DNA from: Rhodococcus sp. KBS0724
Lineage (GTDB): Bacteria; Actinomycetota; Actinomycetes; Mycobacteriales; Mycobacteriaceae
Length of the DNA: 64,000 nt
NCBI RefSeq assembly: GCF_005938745.2
Contig: NZ_VCBX02000001.1
Coordinates: 4,850,501 to 4,914,500, forward strand
Reading direction: 5' to 3'
This document shows positions 26,211 to 34,223 of the stretch, one piece after another. The first letter of the stretch is position 1. Each line of letters begins with the position of its first letter. The notes below the pieces were generated by a model. The model was given only the letters and a program-made list of their open reading frames with translations, did no database searches and was not told the DNA's origin. The translations under genes were made by a program, and so were the position numbers.

Positions 26211-28112
26211 TCACGAGATGGTTCCGCGGGCGCGGAGGTAGTCGATGATCATGCCCGCAGCTTCCTCGGTCGTCGTCACGGCGGTGTCGATGTGGATATC
26301 AGGGTTCTGCGGCGCTTCGTACGGCGAGTCGATGCCGGTGAAATTCACCAACTCCCCCCGTCGAGCCTTCTTGTACAGCCCCTTGGGATCTCGCTCTTCT
26401 GCGACGGCGAGAGCGGTATCGACGAAGATCTCGACGAACTGGCTATCGCCGATCAATTCACGAGCCGCATGACGTTCAGCCTCGAACGGCGAAATGAACG
26501 ACGCGAGGACGATCAGGCCCGCGTCCACCATCAAGCGGGTGACTTCGGTGACGCGGCGGATGTTCTCGACGCGGTCGGCTTCGGTGAACCCGAGGTCTCG
26601 ATTCAACCCGTGGCGGACATTGTCACCGTCGAGAAGGTAGGTGTGTGCACCGAGAGCGTGTAGCTGGCGTTCGAGATCGTTGGCGATAGTCGACTTACCC
26701 GAACCGGAAAGACCGGTGAACCACAGAACTGCGGGTTTGTGTCCCTTGAGCCTGGTGTGCGCAGCCTCGTCGACGTCGACGGATTGCCAGTGAATGTTGT
26801 CGGACCGGCGCAGCGAGTGCGTGATCATGCCGGCACCGACGGTTCCGTTGGTGAGGCGGTCGATGAGGATGAAACTGCCCGTGTCGCGGTTGCCCACGTA
26901 CGGATCGAACGGGACCGGCCGATCGAAACTGATGTTGCACACACCGATTTCGTTCAGCTCGAGGGTTGTCGTTGCAGTCTTTTCCAGTGTGTTGACGTTG
27001 ATCTTGTGTTTCGGTTTCGTGATGCGCGCGGTGACGGTGACGGTACCGATCTGGCACAGGAACGGCCGTTCGGGCAGCATGGGCGCCTCGCCCATCCAGA
27101 CGATGTGGGCCTCGAACTGATCGGCGACGGCCGGTGGATTGTCGCCGATGGACAGCACGTCGCCGCGACTGATGTCGATCTCGTCGGTGAGCGTGATGGT
27201 GACCGAGCGGCCGGCACCGGCAACGTCGAGGTCGCCGCCCATGGTCACGATGCGCTCGACGGTGGACGTCTTTCCGCTGGGGAGCACGCGGATGGGATCA
27301 CCGGGAGAGACTGTCCCGGAGACGATCTGGCCGGAGAATCCCCGGAAATCGAGGTCCGGTCGGTTGACCCACTGCACCGGCATCCGGAACGGAGCCGCGG
27401 CGGCGGCATCGTCGATGTCCACACTTTCGAGATGTTCGATCAGGCTCGGCCCGGAGTACCACGGCGTGCGATCGCTGCGCTCGGTGAGATTGTCACCCAG
27501 GTATGCCGACATCGGAATGGCGACAAATCCGTCGAGACCGATCTCGTGAGCGAATGCCGTGTAGTCCGCGGTGATGGCGTCGAAGACCTCTTGCGAGTAG
27601 TCGACGAGGTCGAGTTTGTTGACCGCGAGCACCACGTGCTTGATCCCGAGCAACGACACCAGATACGAGTGTCGACGGGTCTGAGTCAGGATGCCTTTGC
27701 GGGAGTCGACAAGGATCACCGCGAGATCGGCTGTCGATGCGCCGGTCACCATGTTTCGGGTGTACTGCTCATGGCCCGGAGTATCGGCGACTACGAACTT
27801 ACGACGCTCGGTCGTGAAGTAGCGGTAGGCAACGTCGATGGTGATGCCCTGCTCACGTTCGGCTGCGAGACCGTCGACGAGGAGCGCGAAGTCGAGCCCT
27901 TCACCTTGGGTGCCGCTCTTGCGTGAGTCCGCTTCGAGCGCCGTCAACTGGTCGTCGAAGACGAGTTTCGATTCGTAGAGCAGACGGCCGATCAGGGTGC
28001 TCTTGCCGTCGTCGACGCTGCCACAGGTGATGAATCGCAGCATGCTCTTGTTCGCGTGACGCTCGAGGTATGTCTCGATGTCGTCGGCGATCAGATCCGA
28101 GGAAACAGTCAT
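26211..28112 (-). CDS. cysNC: Bifunctional sulfate adenylyltransferase GTPase subunit/APS kinase (CysN-CysC fusion)
   Basis: Predicted 633 residues from ATG 28112. The N-terminal GTPase domain has P-loop GSVDDGKSTLIGRLL (about 30-44), AAEREQGITIDVAYRYF, DTPGHEQYTRNM and NKLDLVD. EF-Tu-like beta domains follow. The last about 170 residues are APS kinase, with a second P-loop GLSGSGKSTIA (about 463-473) and DGDNVRHGLN. With CysD it makes APS from sulfate and ATP and then phosphorylates it to PAPS. The start shares one base with the cysD stop (TGATG). A start at 28439 is wrong because it would lie within cysD. Confidence 0.95.
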   Translation of the reverse strand: MTVSSDLIADDIETYLERHANKSMLRFITCGSVDDGKSTLIGRLLYESKLVFDDQLTALEADSRKSGTQGEGLDFALLVDGLAAEREQGITIDVAYRYFTTERRKFVVADTPGHEQYTRNMVTGASTADLAVILVDSRKGILTQTRRHSYLVSLLGIKHVVLAVNKLDLVDYSQEVFDAITADYTAFAHEIGLDGFVAIPMSAYLGDNLTERSDRTPWYSGPSLIEHLESVDIDDAAAAAPFRMPVQWVNRPDLDFRGFSGQIVSGTVSPGDPIRVLPSGKTSTVERIVTMGGDLDVAGAGRSVTITLTDEIDISRGDVLSIGDNPPAVADQFEAHIVWMGEAPMLPERPFLCQIGTVTVTARITKPKHKINVNTLEKTATTTLELNEIGVCNISFDRPVPFDPYVGNRDTGSFILIDRLTNGTVGAGMITHSLRRSDNIHWQSVDVDEAAHTRLKGHKPAVLWFTGLSGSGKSTIANDLERQLHALGAHTYLLDGDNVRHGLNRDLGFTEADRVENIRRVTEVTRLMVDAGLIVLASFISPFEAERHAARELIGDSQFVEIFVDTALAVAEERDPKGLYKKARRGELVNFTGIDSPYEAPQNPDIHIDTAVTTTEEAAGMIIDYLRARGTIS

Positions 28113-29017
28113 CAGAAGTACCCTTCTTGCTTCTTCTTTTCCATCGACGCGCTGGAGTCGTGGTCGATGACCCGTCCCTGGCGTTCGGAAGTGGTGGTGA
28201 GCAACATTTCCGAGATGATCTCGGTCAAGCTGGTGGCGGTCGACTCGACAGCGCCGGTCAGTGGATAGCAGCCGAGGGTTCGGAAACGAACACTCTTGAG
28301 TTCCGGAGTTTCTCCCGGCAGCAACGGCATCCGGTCGTCGTCGACCATGATCAGTGCGCCGTCGCGTTCGACGACGGGACGCTTGTCGGCAAAGTACAGC
28401 GGAACGATCGGAATCTCTTCCTGGCGTATGTATTCCCACACATCCAGCTCGGTCCAGTTCGAGAGCGGGAAGACGCGCAGGCTTTCACCCGGCGCTTTGC
28501 GGACGTTGTACATCCGCCACAACTCCGGTCGCTGCTGCTTGGGATCCCAGCGGTGCGCAGCTGATCGGATCGAGAAGATCCGTTCCTTCGCCCGGGATTT
28601 TTCCTCGTCACGGCGGGCGCCGCCGAATGCCGCGTCGAACTTGTAGTGATCGAGGGCTTGTTTGAGGCCCTCGGTTTTCCACATGTCGGTGTGGACAGCG
28701 CTGCCGTGCGTGAACGGGTTGATCCCCTGCTTCACGCAGTCCGGATTGGTGTGGACGATCAGATCGAGATCGCCTGCAGCAGCGGTACTGTCACGAAGTT
28801 TGTACATTTCGCGGAACTTCCACGTCGTGTCGACGTGCAGCAGCGGAAACGGCAGCTTCGACGGGTAGAAGGCCTTACGCGCGAGATGCAGCATCACGGC
28901 GGAGTCCTTACCCACCGAGTACAACATCACCGGGTTCTCGCTCTGCGCAACAGCTTCACGCATGATGTGGATGCTCTCGGCTTCGAGCCGTTCGAGATGA
29001 GTCAGTGTCGTGGTCAT
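28112..29017 (-). CDS. cysD: Sulfate adenylyltransferase subunit 2
   Basis: Predicted 301 residues from ATG 29017, with GGAGG 11 bases upstream. The PP-loop is [19 protein letters not shown] (about residues 32-50); [12 protein letters not shown] and the C-terminal [12 protein letters not shown] are typical CysD sequences. It forms APS together with the CysN part of the fusion. Its start overlaps the cysQ stop (ATGA, 29014-29017). No cysH, sulfite reductase or sulfate transporter gene is nearby, unlike a sulfate assimilation operon. Confidence 0.95.
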   Translation of the reverse strand: MTTTLTHLERLEAESIHIMREAVAQSENPVMLYSVGKDSAVMLHLARKAFYPSKLPFPLLHVDTTWKFREMYKLRDSTAAAGDLDLIVHTNPDCVKQGINPFTHGSAVHTDMWKTEGLKQALDHYKFDAAFGGARRDEEKSRAKERIFSIRSAAHRWDPKQQRPELWRMYNVRKAPGESLRVFPLSNWTELDVWEYIRQEEIPIVPLYFADKRPVVERDGALIMVDDDRMPLLPGETPELKSVRFRTLGCYPLTGAVESTATSLTEIISEMLLTTTSERQGRVIDHDSSASMEKKKQEGYF

Positions 29018-29760
29018 CGGCCCAGTTCCTCCAGTGCTTTCGGGGCGAGTTCTGGTCGGCAGATCAGCAGATCCGGCAACCACGGGTTTTCCTGGTTGTA
29101 GCGAAGTTCGCTGCCATCGATACGTGAAACATGCAGTCCCGCAGCACGTGCGACAGCGACCGGCGCCGCCGAATCCCACTCGTACTGCCCGCCCGCATGG
29201 GCATAGATGTCTGCGTCACCGGATACAACCGCCATTGCCTTGGCTCCGGCGGATCCCATTTCGATCAACTCCGCGCCCATCGAGTCGGCCATTCGCATGA
29301 CCGGTTCCGGACGACGCGTCCGCGACACCACAACGCGAACCGGCGTCGCAGTATCCCGTCCGGTCCGGTCGTCACTGCTTGCATAGGTGACACCGAGGGC
29401 AGGCATTGCGACCGCACCTGCTGTGAGCACACCGTTTTCGGTCAGTGCAACATGCACGGCCCAGTCCGATCGGCCGGCTTCACCGTATTCACGGGTGCCG
29501 TCGAGTGGGTCGACGATCCACACCCGATCCGCGTTCAACCTCGCGAGGTCGTCAGCGCCTTCCTCAGACAGCACTGCATCAGCGGGGAAGCGTCGGGCAA
29601 GTTCGGCGACGATGAAGTCGTGACTGAGCCGATCTGCGGCGTTCTTGAAAGTCACGGCATCCACGTCCGCCGCACCGAGGGATTTCCGGTGTTCGAGCAG
29701 AAGTTCTCCAGCCGCAGCGGCGATGTCGATCGCCGCGCGTTCATCGTTGGTGCGTGTCAT
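29014..29760 (-). CDS. cysQ: 3'(2'),5'-bisphosphate nucleotidase (CysQ-type)
   Basis: Predicted 248 residues. Metal-site motifs of the inositol monophosphatase superfamily are visible: LSEEGADD (EE), [12 protein letters not shown] (DPLDGT) and [16 protein letters not shown] (WDSAAP). CysQ removes PAP, the by-product of PAPS-dependent sulfotransfer. It is the first gene of the leftward cluster, divergent from a TetR gene, with palindromic operators between. A CysQ leading the operon fits a pathway with heavy sulfotransferase flux. Confidence 0.9.
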   Translation of the reverse strand: MTRTNDERAAIDIAAAAGELLLEHRKSLGAADVDAVTFKNAADRLSHDFIVAELARRFPADAVLSEEGADDLARLNADRVWIVDPLDGTREYGEAGRSDWAVHVALTENGVLTAGAVAMPALGVTYASSDDRTGRDTATPVRVVVSRTRRPEPVMRMADSMGAELIEMGSAGAKAMAVVSGDADIYAHAGGQYEWDSAAPVAVARAAGLHVSRIDGSELRYNQENPWLPDLLICRPELAPKALEELGR

Positions 29761-29878
29761 AGGTACTCCACAACTGTGTAGACCTCCCGATGGATACGGG
29801 AAGAAACGTCAGGCCGACCGCAGAGTGTCCAGCGCTATGCACTGGTCTCGATGTGGTCTGCGCCATAGCGTAGCACCA

Positions 29879-29975
29879 GAATGAACGATGTTCATTCTAT
29901 TTCGAACAATGTTCTTTCTGTGATTCATATCACTAAACTGTAAAACCTATGGTCGAGAACGAACGACGTTCATTC
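29879..29975. promoter_or_regulatory. Three related palindromes between cysQ and the TetR gene
   Basis: Site 1 (29879-29897) is GAATGAAC-GAT-GTTCATTC, perfect 8-bp arms. Site 2 (29904-29914) is the shorter GAAC-AAT-GTTC. Site 3 (29957-29975) is GAACGAAC-GAC-GTTCATTC, with one arm mismatch. They share GAAC-N3-GTTC and surround the AT-rich stretch (29930-29950) likely to hold promoters for both divergent units. Binding by the adjacent TetR is inferred from position. Confidence 0.8.
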
Positions 29976-30014
29976 GCAATTGAGGTTGCAGCGCGACCCG
30001 ACTACGGTGATCAA

Positions 30015-30626
30015 ATGAGCAGTACCAGCACTAACTCGATCTACGGCGACGCCGAAGCGCGCCGACGCCGTACCTTGGACGCGGCGATCGCACTCCTGGA
30101 CGAAGGCGGCTACTCCGCCCTCACGATCCGCGCGGTGGCGAAACGCTCGGGAACCAGCACCGGCCTGATCTACCAGTACTTCGTCGATAAGCAGGACATC
30201 TTTGCCGCGTTGCTCAGCGAGAGCCAACTGGAAATGGCGGACTTCGTAAGCTCGCTCCCCCGCGAGCAAGGACTGACGCCGCTACTCGAGTCCATGATTC
30301 CCGAATTCGCGCGGCATTGGGCACGGGTCGGCAGGCTCACGACCACGTGGCGCGACATCGAGGGAATGGCCGGATCCGACCGGGAGAGCATGCGGGAACT
30401 TCACGCATCAGTGGCGGTCTTCAACTCGGCATTGCTTGCGGCGCTTGCCGAATCAGCGGCAAGCGAGGGACGCATCTTGGTAGACGACCCCGCGCTGATC
30501 CATGTTGTGCTCTCGGGACTCAAAGGCTTGTCGGACACCATCGTCGTCAACATCGCCAAAGAAATCACACCCGAGCATTTTGTGAACTTCTCCGCCCGCG
30601 CGCTTGCGCGCTCGATCACGGAGTGA
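30015..30626 (+). CDS. TetR-family regulator, probable repressor of the sulfation cluster
   Basis: Predicted 203 residues from ATG 30015. The HTH is RTLDAAIALLDEGGYSALTIRAVAKRSGTSTGLIYQYFVDKQDIFAALL (about residues 20-68). A helical ligand domain follows. An upstream in-frame ATG at 29949 is less likely because it would put coding sequence across operator site 3. It is divergent from cysQ, so it likely controls both itself and the cys-sulfotransferase operon. The ligand is unknown and may be the pathway substrate or an acyl-CoA. Confidence 0.9.
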   Translation: MSSTSTNSIYGDAEARRRRTLDAAIALLDEGGYSALTIRAVAKRSGTSTGLIYQYFVDKQDIFAALLSESQLEMADFVSSLPREQGLTPLLESMIPEFARHWARVGRLTTTWRDIEGMAGSDRESMRELHASVAVFNSALLAALAESAASEGRILVDDPALIHVVLSGLKGLSDTIVVNIAKEITPEHFVNFSARALARSITE

Positions 30627-30639
30627 GTCGAACAGCGGT

Positions 30640-30921
30640 TCAGGAACGAACCAGGCGAGCGATAGCCGCCTGAGCTTCTTTGATCTTGGCATCGGCTTCC
30701 GGGCCGCCTTGTTTGGCGGCTTCGACAACACACCCGGCAAGGTGGGCGTCGAGAAGCTTCAGGGACACGGACTGCAACGCACTGGTTGCGGCCGACACCT
30801 GCGTCAGTACGTCGATGCAGTACCGATCGTCGGCAACCATGCGCGAGATACCCGCGACCTGACCTTCGATGCGGCGGAGACGTTTGAGCAGATCATCCTG
30901 CTCGGGGCTGTAACCACTCAT
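30640..30921 (-). CDS. csoR: CsoR/RicR-type metal-sensing repressor
   Basis: Predicted 93 residues, all-helical DUF156 family. The metal ligands of copper sensors are in place: Cys in DDRYCIDVL (about 35), His and Cys in LLDAHLAGCVVEA (about 60 and 64), giving a Cys-His-Cys set. Copper binding would release DNA. A CsoR-like box lies directly upstream. No copper exporter or chaperone gene is adjacent, so other targets should lie elsewhere. Related members sense nickel, formaldehyde or persulfides, but the Cys-His-Cys pattern favours copper. Confidence 0.85.
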   Translation of the reverse strand: MSGYSPEQDDLLKRLRRIEGQVAGISRMVADDRYCIDVLTQVSAATSALQSVSLKLLDAHLAGCVVEAAKQGGPEADAKIKEAQAAIARLVRS

Positions 30922-30926
30922 AACGC

Positions 30927-30951
30927 CACTATACCCCCTACCCGTATAGTG
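30927..30951. promoter_or_regulatory. CsoR-type operator
   Basis: CACTATAC (30927-30934) and GTATAGTG (30944-30951) form a perfect 8-bp inverted repeat around CCCCTACCC. The pattern TATACCCC-N-CCCGTATA resembles known copper repressor boxes. It lies 6 bases upstream of the csoR start, so autoregulation is likely. Confidence 0.75.
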
Positions 30952-30952
30952 C

Positions 30953-31210
30953 TCACTCGGATGCGACGTAAGCCATACGGAGCCGACGTGTCACATCGAT
31001 CGCCATGAGCCCGGCCAGCAACAGAGCCAGACCGGCGCCGGAAATCCACAGTCCGTCGTAGTGTGTGCCCTCGAACGACGGCGCGCCCTCGATAATCGGA
31101 TCGAAGGTCGACGTCGTCAGCCCTGATCTCCAGCACACGACGGCCAGCGCCAGAGACGCGACCATACCGAGAATGCCTACTCCGGTCTTGAAGTCGACTT
31201 TTCTAGTCAT
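30953..31210 (-). CDS. Small membrane protein, two transmembrane helices
   Basis: Predicted 85 residues from ATG 31210 (MTRKVDFKTG). Two hydrophobic helices (about 10-30 and 54-72) surround a polar loop containing PIIEGAPSFEGTHYDGLW. No function recognised. Its start lies 8 bases inside the end of the upstream membrane protein gene, so it is the last gene of the string of small membrane genes following hemB. I recall similar small membrane genes after hemB in mycobacteria. Confidence 0.7.
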   Translation of the reverse strand: MTRKVDFKTGVGILGMVASLALAVVCWRSGLTTSTFDPIIEGAPSFEGTHYDGLWISGAGLALLLAGLMAIDVTRRLRMAYVASE

Positions 31211-31724
31211 CGGACACCCTCTCGGAATCTCGGGCACTTTCCGCTTCGCCGCGGCCTGCCATCACCTGATTCAACGCTTCGCGCAGCGCGACGTCGTCCT
31301 TCGCCCAGGCCCGGACCAGACCGCCCGTTGTCAGTCGCAATCCGATGCTGTGACGACGACGCGGCACTCCCGACAGTTCGCCAAGTGCGCGGGCAGTTTC
31401 CCACGGCTCCATCTCGTCTTCGTACGCGGCGTCGTCCGATTCGGGAAACACCTCGGCAATTTCGTCGACCGGAACCTCCTCGGTGCCCTGCCGCAACATC
31501 GTGTTGGTCAACTCGACGCTGACATGCCGACGCGCGGCAGTGACCTGCACGTAGACCAATCCCGTCAGAATTACCGCGAACATCGCCAATCCGAACCAGT
31601 GCACCACCGGCCCGGTGAACAGTTCGATCACCAGCGCGACGAGGCAGAACGCCGGACCGAGCGCAACAGCTGACATCCGCGAACCGGGCTCGTAGAACAG
31701 AACCCCGGAAGCCTCGTCACCCAT
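31203..31724 (-). CDS. Conserved membrane protein, function unknown
   Basis: Predicted 173 residues. LFYEPGSRMSAVALGP opens the protein, then two hydrophobic helices (about 18-38 and 42-60), then a soluble C-terminal domain with VPVDEIAEVFPESDD and RRHSIGLRLTTGGLVRAWAKDDVALREAL. The soluble half looks like a PH-like domain of the kind fused to small membrane anchors. M. tuberculosis Rv0513 holds the corresponding place. The start overlaps the preceding gene by 8 bases. Confidence 0.75.
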   Translation of the reverse strand: MGDEASGVLFYEPGSRMSAVALGPAFCLVALVIELFTGPVVHWFGLAMFAVILTGLVYVQVTAARRHVSVELTNTMLRQGTEEVPVDEIAEVFPESDDAAYEDEMEPWETARALGELSGVPRRRHSIGLRLTTGGLVRAWAKDDVALREALNQVMAGRGEAESARDSERVSDD

Positions 31725-32154
31725 GGGCGAACCAGCTGCGCGTCGAGCTTCGATAGATCGACACCCCCGCGCTGATCAGCATCACGGGAACAACCAACGC
31801 CAGAGCCGTACTGATTCCGGCAATCACCAGCGCTATCTGAAGTAGCGCAAAAACTCCCGAATAGATCACGAGAATTCGTCGACACAGACTCCGGCCAAGG
31901 CGCGTCGGGCCGGCCAAGCCGCCGACGATCAATCCGCTCAGCAACAGCGCCACTCCGGATACCCGAACGAACGTGACATACGTATCGATGTTGTCCGCCG
32001 GTACGCCCTGATCGGCGAACTGTTCGCGGAGCGCGTACGACGCGCTGGACATATTGATCAAGCCGAACAGGATCAGCAGGAATGCACTTGCTATCCACAA
32101 CCAGAAGGCGGCGTTGACAGCAGTGGGGGGACGGATCTTCTTCGATATCGTCAC
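31717..32154 (-). CDS. Membrane protein with four predicted helices
   Basis: Predicted 145 residues. Hydrophobic segments lie at about 14-36, 63-84, 95-110 and 112-133; the loop between helices 1 and 2 (SSASYALREQFADQGVPADNIDTYVTF) is probably outside. No family recognised. It overlaps the following gene and starts 16 bases after the small 51-residue gene, so it is part of the operon. Confidence 0.7.
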   Translation of the reverse strand: MTISKKIRPPTAVNAAFWLWIASAFLLILFGLINMSSASYALREQFADQGVPADNIDTYVTFVRVSGVALLLSGLIVGGLAGPTRLGRSLCRRILVIYSGVFALLQIALVIAGISTALALVVPVMLISAGVSIYRSSTRSWFAHG

Positions 32155-32170
32155 GGGCAGCGAGTCCGCG

Positions 32171-32326
32171 CTAGCCGCTCACGAGTCCTGGCACGACAAC
32201 CAGGAGCGCGGTGGAGATCACGGATATGCCCAACAGCAGAAATACGATCAACTCGGTTCGCGAACTGCGTCGCGGTCGTGAGGCGTCATGTGTGCCCTCG
32301 GCGTTCAAAGCGTCTCGAGAATGCAC
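32171..32326 (-). CDS. 51-residue single-pass membrane microprotein
   Basis: GTG 32326 to TAG 32171 encodes about 25 polar residues (MHSRDALNAEGTHDASRPRR and a few more) followed by one transmembrane helix (LIVFLLLGISVISTALLVVV) and a short tail. GGGAGAGG lies about 8 bases before the GTG, a convincing ribosome-binding site. The stop is 16 bases before the next gene on the same strand. The basic residues before the helix suggest the N-terminus stays inside. Function unknown. Confidence 0.55.
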   Translation of the reverse strand: MHSRDALNAEGTHDASRPRRSSRTELIVFLLLGISVISTALLVVVPGLVSG

Positions 32327-32382
32327 TGCGCTTGCCTCTCCCAACTACCGTCGTGACCTGATTCACAGTACCCGCATGATGT

Positions 32383-33033
32383 TCACCGAGTCGACGGGGG
32401 GAACCTCAGGAAGTACGGATTCGAGTCCTTGCGATGCATCATGACAATGGCACCAACCGCCGCGACGGCTTGCAGGATCTGCGCTCCACCGAACAGCAGT
32501 GTTGCGCCGTCACCGCCCCCGCCGAGACCGAGAATCACCGGAATCGCGGAGACCAGCATGAAGACCCCGCCGAACGTCAGCAGCATGCGCGCCCAGTTCT
32601 TACCGCGACTCATCGATCGGACCACCAGCAAGAAGAGCGCGGTGAAGATAACGATCATGATCACCGACACCACCACGGCCATCGGGAAGACACTCTCGAT
32701 GTCCGAGCGCGTGAGACCCGCGTCGGCGGCGGCCGGATTGCTCATCATCTCGTCGATGAACGACGACTTCTGACCGAGCATCATCGCGATCATTGCGCCG
32801 CCCTGCACCACACCGAGCACAGCCACTGCCCACCACAGCTGAATCGCCGTCACCACATCGGTCGGCGGTTCGGACTTCTGCTTGCCCGAGGGATGCGACG
32901 ACGGATTGGTCGGCATCGGTCCGAGCGGGTGGAACTGATTCTGGAACTGCTGGTTCTGATACTGCTGGTTGTCGTACGAGGGTTGGTTGTCGTACGGCGG
33001 TTCCTGGCGAGGGGGCTGCCACGGCTCGGTCAT
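32383..33033 (-). CDS. Membrane protein with Pro/Gln/Asn-rich N-terminus
   Basis: Predicted 216 residues. The first about 55 residues are rich in Pro, Gln, Asn and Tyr (repeats of YDNQ and QNQ) and probably disordered in the cytoplasm. Four transmembrane helices follow (about 62-86, 120-140, 152-170 and 178-197), with SMSRGKNWARMLLTFGG between helices 2 and 3, a pattern common in actinobacterial membrane proteins of unknown function. It lies just after the hemB repeats. Confidence 0.75.
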   Translation of the reverse strand: MTEPWQPPRQEPPYDNQPSYDNQQYQNQQFQNQFHPLGPMPTNPSSHPSGKQKSEPPTDVVTAIQLWWAVAVLGVVQGGAMIAMMLGQKSSFIDEMMSNPAAADAGLTRSDIESVFPMAVVVSVIMIVIFTALFLLVVRSMSRGKNWARMLLTFGGVFMLVSAIPVILGLGGGGDGATLLFGGAQILQAVAAVGAIVMMHRKDSNPYFLRFPPSTR

Positions 33034-33070
33034 AGTGACAGCCTATCTGTCCGGGACTTGATGATCATCA

Positions 33071-33186
33071 GGCTTGGTTCGAGCTCACAGCCAACCGGAG
33101 GCTTGGTTCGAGTTCACAGCCAACCGGAGGCTTGGTTCGAGTTCACAGCCAACCGGAGGCTTGGTTCGAGTTCACAGCCAACCGGC
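33071..33186. repeat. Four tandem 29-bp repeats covering the hemB stop codon
   Basis: Copies start at 33071, 33100, 33129 and 33158, each 29 bases, almost identical (the first has GAGCTC in place of GAGTTC). Read leftward, each copy contains GGTTGGCTGTGA, that is the last codons Gly-Trp-Leu and the stop of hemB. The copy at 33158 is the one used as the true gene end; the other three lie downstream of it. Confidence 0.95.
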
Positions 33187-34146
33187 GACCTCGGACGCCC
33201 AGTACGTGAGAACGACGTCGGCACCGGCCCGCCTGATGCTGGTCAGTGATTCGAGAATTGCGGCGTCACGATCGATCCATCCGTTCTGCGCCGCCGCCGT
33301 GATCATCGAGTACTCCCCCGAGATCTGATACGCAGCTACCGGCACCGGCGAACGGTCCGCAGTCTCGCGCAGGATGTCGAGATACGACATGGCGGGCTTC
33401 ACCATCACCATGTCCGCGCCCTCGGCAACGTCGAGATCGACTTCGCGCAACGACTCACGACGGTTCGCGCCGTCCTGCTGGTAAGTACGGCGGTCGCCCT
33501 GCAGCGAGGATCCGACAGCTTCACGGAACGGCCCGTAGAACGCCGACGCGTACTTCGCCGCGTACGCCAACTGGCCCACCTCGGTGTACCCCGCCGCGTC
33601 GAGTGCGCCGCGGATCGCCCCGACCTGGCCGTCCATCATTCCGCTCGGTCCGAGGAGATGTGCACCCGAATCTGCTTGAGCCAACGCCATCTCGACGTAT
33701 CGGATCAACGTCGCGTCGTTGTCGACAGTGCCGGCCGGTGTCAGTACGCCGCAGTGTCCGTGATCGGTGAACTCGTCGAGGCACGTGTCGGCCATGATGA
33801 CTGTCGAATCACCGAGTTCGTCTGCGAGAGCCCGCAATCCGACGTTGAGAATTCCGTCGGGGTCGATGGCACCCGATCCCTGTGCGTCCTTGTCCTCGGG
33901 CTTGGGCACACCGAACAGCATCAGACCGCCGACGCCTGCGCTCACCGCCTCGGTGGCCGCTGCGCGCAGCGAGTCGAGAGTGTGCTGGTACACGCCGGGC
34001 ATGGAGGAGATCTCACGCGGGGCGGCGATCCCGTCTGCAACGAACATCGGCAGCACGAGGTGCCGCGGTTCGAGTGTCGTCTCCGCTACCAGCCGCCGAA
34101 GCGCAGGGGTTCGCCGGAGTCGGCGCGGACGATGGGTGGGAAACAC
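33172..34146 (-). CDS. hemB: Delta-aminolevulinic acid dehydratase (porphobilinogen synthase)
   Basis: Predicted 324 residues from GTG 34146 (AGGAG 11 bases upstream). It joins two aminolevulinates into porphobilinogen. Visible are [16 protein letters not shown] (metal-binding region with Cys and His), [17 protein letters not shown] (substrate lysine in YAAKYAS) and [13 protein letters not shown] (Schiff-base lysine in VKPA). The frame is open to 34218, but the extra part runs through a palindrome. Its final codons and stop fall within a tandem 29-bp repeat. Confidence 0.95.
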   Translation of the reverse strand: MFPTHRPRRLRRTPALRRLVAETTLEPRHLVLPMFVADGIAAPREISSMPGVYQHTLDSLRAAATEAVSAGVGGLMLFGVPKPEDKDAQGSGAIDPDGILNVGLRALADELGDSTVIMADTCLDEFTDHGHCGVLTPAGTVDNDATLIRYVEMALAQADSGAHLLGPSGMMDGQVGAIRGALDAAGYTEVGQLAYAAKYASAFYGPFREAVGSSLQGDRRTYQQDGANRRESLREVDLDVAEGADMVMVKPAMSYLDILRETADRSPVPVAAYQISGEYSMITAAAQNGWIDRDAAILESLTSIRRAGADVVLTYWASEVAGWL

Positions 34147-34176
34147 GAGACGGGTTCTCCTTCGTCGGACCTTGCT

Positions 34177-34216
34177 GTGCGCCTTTATCAACCGCGGGGG
34201 GTTGATAAAGGCGCAC
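34177..34216. promoter_or_regulatory. 17-bp perfect palindrome between hemD and hemB
   Basis: GTGCGCCTTTATCAACC (34177-34193) and its exact reverse complement (34200-34216) flank a 6-base spacer. It lies 8 bases after the hemD stop and 30 bases before the hemB start. The leftward RNA would form a very stable hairpin without a U tract. It may tune hemB expression or mark an inserted repeat. Confidence 0.75.
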
Positions 34217-34223
34217 AAGCGTG

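Noticed and set aside
28113..28439. Upstream extension of cysNC into cysD
   Set aside because: It overlaps cysD coding sequence; ATG 28112 gives the usual CysN N-terminus.
33071..33186. Short direct repeats considered as a CRISPR array
   Set aside because: Units abut without spacers and contain the hemB end, so they are simple tandem repeats.
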